A DNA stretch of 7,172 nucleotides, taken from assembly GCA_944359735.1 (NCBI GenBank), contig CALVTA010000062.1, positions 1 to 7,172 on the forward strand, given 5' to 3'. The translations under genes were made by a program, and so were the position numbers. The stretch's first letter is position 1, and each line of letters begins with the position of its first letter. The notes beneath the pieces were generated by a model, which was given only the letters and a program-made list of their open reading frames with translations, ran no database searches and was not told the origin of the DNA. Origin of the DNA: an uncultured Bacilli bacterium. Its GTDB lineage: Bacteria; Bacillota_I; Bacilli_A; RF39; UBA660. Positions 5,885 through 7,172 of the stretch are shown piece by piece.

Positions 5885-6409
5885 ATGATTAATAAACAAA
5901 ACTTATGGTTTTTAACTCTTTTTAGTCTTATATTAGTTCTTAGTGTTTACTATATAACTATGCCAAATGACTTGTTAATTGCTAGTAGTTCTACAGATAC
6001 CTTAGAAAAGGGGAATAATGAAAAGAATGACACTGAAGAAGATAAAAACACTATTAGTGAAACAGATAACTTAACCGCCTTAAGAGTAAGCTTAGATGAA
6101 GAAAGAGATAAAGAAAAAGAAGAATTAAAAACTACTATGACCAAAGAAGATGCTACAACAGACGAAAAAAACAACGCTTATGAACAATTAAAATATTTGT
6201 CTGTAATAGAAGGAGAGGAAGAAAAATTAGAGAAACTTATTAAGCAAGAACATAAACTTAATAGTTTCGTAAAAATAGATAATAATACTATTACTGTAGT
6301 AGCAGCTAAGAAAAAACACGACGTTACTCTTGCTAATAATATCATGAGAACTATTCAGAATGAATATGATACTAAAAAGACTATAACCGTTAAATTCGAA
6401 GGCAACTAG
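5885..6409 (+). CDS. spoIIIAH: SpoIIIAH, stage III sporulation protein AH
   Basis: SpoIIIAH sits in the mother-cell membrane around the engulfed forespore and, with forespore SpoIIQ, forms the intercellular channel needed for late forespore gene expression. This 174-residue form is shorter than the roughly 218-residue B. subtilis protein. The start NKQNLWFLTLFSLILVLSVYY is characteristic: a basic/aromatic cap and one membrane helix (8-26). An acidic, probably disordered linker (about 40-62) follows, then a charged helical region (66-125) and a C-terminal YscJ/FliF-like ring-building domain (to about 172) with strands IDNNTITVVAA (131-141) and KTITVKF (165-171). RBS GGGAGGAAG (5873-5881) is three nt before the ATG, rather close. 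None of spoIIIAA-AG is adjacent; upstream is the PLP-lyase gene and downstream gerE. Confidence 0.88.
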   Translation: MINKQNLWFLTLFSLILVLSVYYITMPNDLLIASSSTDTLEKGNNEKNDTEEDKNTISETDNLTALRVSLDEERDKEKEELKTTMTKEDATTDEKNNAYEQLKYLSVIEGEEEKLEKLIKQEHKLNSFVKIDNNTITVVAAKKKHDVTLANNIMRTIQNEYDTKKTITVKFEGN

Positions 6410-6419
6410 TTCTTTTATC

Positions 6420-6449
6420 TACAACAAATAATCCTTTTCTCATAAACTA
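6420..6449 (+). promoter_or_regulatory. candidate sigma-K-like promoter for gerE
   Basis: CATAAACTA (6441-6449) fits the sigma-K -10 pattern CATAnnnTA exactly. The -35 AC core (6421-6422, in TACA) is followed by CATA at close to the known spacing. No ATA-type sigma-E -35 is seen at the right distance. gerE is a sigma-K gene in B. subtilis. The predicted start near 6456 leaves the RBS at 6475-6481 in the transcript. Confidence 0.42.
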
Positions 6450-6487
6450 ATATTGAGTACTTCAAGAATTAGGGAAAGGGGATAATT

Positions 6488-6691
6488 ATGAGAGGAATAT
6501 TAACAACGAGAGAAAAAGAAGTCTTTGAACTTTTAGTAGGTGGCTTAACTACCAAAGAAATAGCTAATAACTTAAAAATAAGTGAAAAAACAGTTAGAAA
6601 TCATATTTCAAATGTTATGCAAAAGCTTGGTGTAAAAGGCAGAGCCAATGCCGTTATAGAACTTTTAAAATTGAATGAAATAGAACTATAA
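6488..6691 (+). CDS. gerE: GerE, late mother-cell sporulation transcription factor (LuxR-type HTH)
   Basis: This 67-residue protein is a stand-alone LuxR/FixJ DNA-binding domain very close to B. subtilis GerE (74 residues), lacking only a short N-terminal extension. It has LTTREKEVFELLVGG (5-19), TTKEIANNLKISEKTVRNHI (21-40, helix-turn-helix with Thr35-His39 at the recognition helix start) and MQKLGVKGRANAVIELL (44-60). GerE is a dimer that works with sigma-K to switch on spore-coat genes and repress others at the end of sporulation. No receiver or ligand domain is present, as expected. RBS AAAGGGG (6475-6481) is six nt upstream. It is separated from spoIIIAH by 78 nt that hold a sigma-K-like promoter. 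An insertion sequence begins 31 nt after its stop and no native terminator is seen in between. Confidence 0.9.
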   Translation: MRGILTTREKEVFELLVGGLTTKEIANNLKISEKTVRNHISNVMQKLGVKGRANAVIELLKLNEIEL

Positions 6692-6722
6692 AACTATGTT
6701 TTAATATCTTGATGTTAACTAA

Positions 6723-6745
6723 GGTTCTTTGTCAAATAGTGTTGG
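6723..6745. repeat. terminal inverted repeat of an ISL3-family insertion sequence (one end)
   Basis: GGTTCTTTGTCAAATAGTG followed by TTGG closely resembles the termini of ISL3-family elements (GG-T/C-TCTTTGTCAA type). It lies just beyond the 3' end of the ISL3-type transposase, where this end is expected. The outermost base is taken as 6723. The adjacent eight bases TTAACTAA (6715-6722) would be the target duplication if the other end matches; that end is outside the window. Confidence 0.7.
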
Positions 6746-6779
6746 TAGACAATAATTTGATACAAGGAATTGATAATAT

Positions 6780-6804
6780 AAGGGATGATTTTTATCATCC
6801 TTTT
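6780..6804. terminator. terminator inside the IS end, between gerE and the convergent transposase
   Basis: AAGGGATGAT/ATCATCCTTT (6780-6789 with 6794-6803, one G-T wobble) forms a 10-bp stem with a TTTT loop. A TTTT at 6801-6804 serves + strand transcripts from gerE. On the minus strand the tail is less T-rich, so termination there should be weaker. The right arm contains the transposase stop codon (6795-6797). Confidence 0.7.
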
Positions 6805-7172
6805 ATAGTGCCAGAAATTAAGAATATTCTAGCGATGAAATGATCATATTTTCTATAACCAAAAGCAATTCTTTTTAAACATTTAATTAAATTATTTTTA
6901 CCTTCAATAATTCCATTATTTATATCATATTTAAAAGAGTTATGTATATATTTAATATTTTTTCTATATAGTTTTAAAGCTTTTTTCATTTTATTAGAAA
7001 CATTATTATTTTGATGAAAAACAATATTTTGAAATTTATTAAAGTCTTTGTTTCTTAAGGAATTAATAAGACCTTGATAACATTCATAGGTGGCTTTTAA
7101 AGTCTTATCTGTATTAACTAGAAAAGATACAATTTCTTTTTGAGAGATTTCTTTCTTAAAGTGTTTATCATA
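6795..7172 (-). CDS. ISL3-family transposase, C-terminal part (5' end beyond window)
   Basis: On the minus strand the frame is open from the window edge at 7172 to TGA at 6795-6797, giving 125 residues of the C-terminal end. The segment NSFKYDINNGIIEGKNN (78-94) followed by LIKCLKRIAFGYRKYDHF (95-112) is the conserved ISL3 DDE-transposase C-terminus; Glu90 in IIEG is the expected third catalytic acid. The preceding part (1-70) is helical and Lys/Asn-rich, as in the family. The two catalytic Asp residues and N-terminal zinc-binding and HTH regions must lie outside the window. An internal ATG at 6987-6989 is not the start: the frame runs past it without a stop, and the conserved domain extends upstream. 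The enzyme catalyses cut-and-paste movement of its own element. Confidence 0.85.
   Translation of the reverse strand, partial: YDKHFKKEISQKEIVSFLVNTDKTLKATYECYQGLINSLRNKDFNKFQNIVFHQNNNVSNKMKKALKLYRKNIKYIHNSFKYDINNGIIEGKNNLIKCLKRIAFGYRKYDHFIARIFLISGTIKG

Larger units (their letters stand above)
6723..7172 (-). mobile_element. ISL3-family insertion sequence, one end only (continues beyond window)
   Basis: The segment holds the terminal repeat, a short non-coding strip with a terminator, and the 3' part of the transposase gene on the minus strand, open to the window edge. It is inserted 31 bp after gerE. No stop or frameshift is seen in the visible part, so the element may be intact. Confidence 0.75.

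Noticed and set aside
5950..6174. Minus-strand Ser/Val-rich open frame of 74 codons
   Set aside because: It is the antisense of the acidic Glu/Lys-rich linker of spoIIIAH; the low-complexity composition explains the absence of stops.
1..7172. CRISPR array, tRNA or rRNA genes, toxin-antitoxin or phage-defence module
   Set aside because: No regularly spaced repeats, cloverleaf-like or rRNA segments, or defence-type domains were seen; nearly all sequence is accounted for by the listed genes.

Overview
The window is AT-rich, densely coding DNA from a low-GC Gram-positive bacterium (Bacillota, most likely class Bacilli, perhaps an uncultured gut lineage near Erysipelotrichales). The evidence is a vegetative gene block in the same order as in Bacillus subtilis and two endospore-formation genes (spoIIIAH and gerE). 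The exact taxon cannot be fixed from sequence inspection. All genes lie on the + strand except a partial transposase at the right edge.

Left edge (1-633): the C-terminal part of a Tyr/Gly/Asn-rich protein with a formylglycine-generating-enzyme-like (FGE/C-type-lectin-like) fold, probably cell-surface and probably continuing upstream of the window. It ends in a rho-independent terminator.

Conserved housekeeping operon (about 680-3756): ireB (reoM/yrzL), ruvX (yqgF), yrzB (DUF1292), mltG and trmR (yrrM), followed by a small two-helix membrane protein. Genes overlap or abut by a few bases. The first five link control of cell-wall precursor synthesis (IreB/ReoM), RNase H-fold RNA/DNA processing (RuvX), glycan-strand release (MltG) and tRNA wobble-uridine methylation (TrmR). 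The trhP1/trhP2 peptidase-like genes that follow trmR in B. subtilis are absent; the two-helix protein, of VirB2/TrbC-like architecture, sits there instead.

Metabolic pair (about 3750-5837): after a 132-nt gap holding a perfect 17-nt palindrome, a CATATACTA box, a hairpin and tiny leader ORFs, a short-chain dehydrogenase overlaps by four bases a PLP-dependent methionine-gamma-lyase-family (YnbB-type) protein.

Sporulation block (5838-6691): spoIIIAH, detached from its usual spoIIIAA-AG operon, then gerE. The gaps before them carry candidate sigma-E-like and sigma-K-like promoters respectively. The spoIIIAH gap also has a perfect 7-nt anti-Shine-Dalgarno segment lying upstream of the predicted sigma-E start site. 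Read-through mRNA from the metabolic pair would carry the sequestering arm, while sporulation-specific mRNA would not. This is the most interesting regulatory hypothesis in the window.

Right edge (6723-7172): one end of an ISL3-family insertion sequence inserted 31 bp after gerE, with its terminal inverted repeat, an internal terminator, and the C-terminal 125 residues of its transposase on the minus strand running off the window. I found no convincing new defence system, CRISPR array, tRNA or rRNA.
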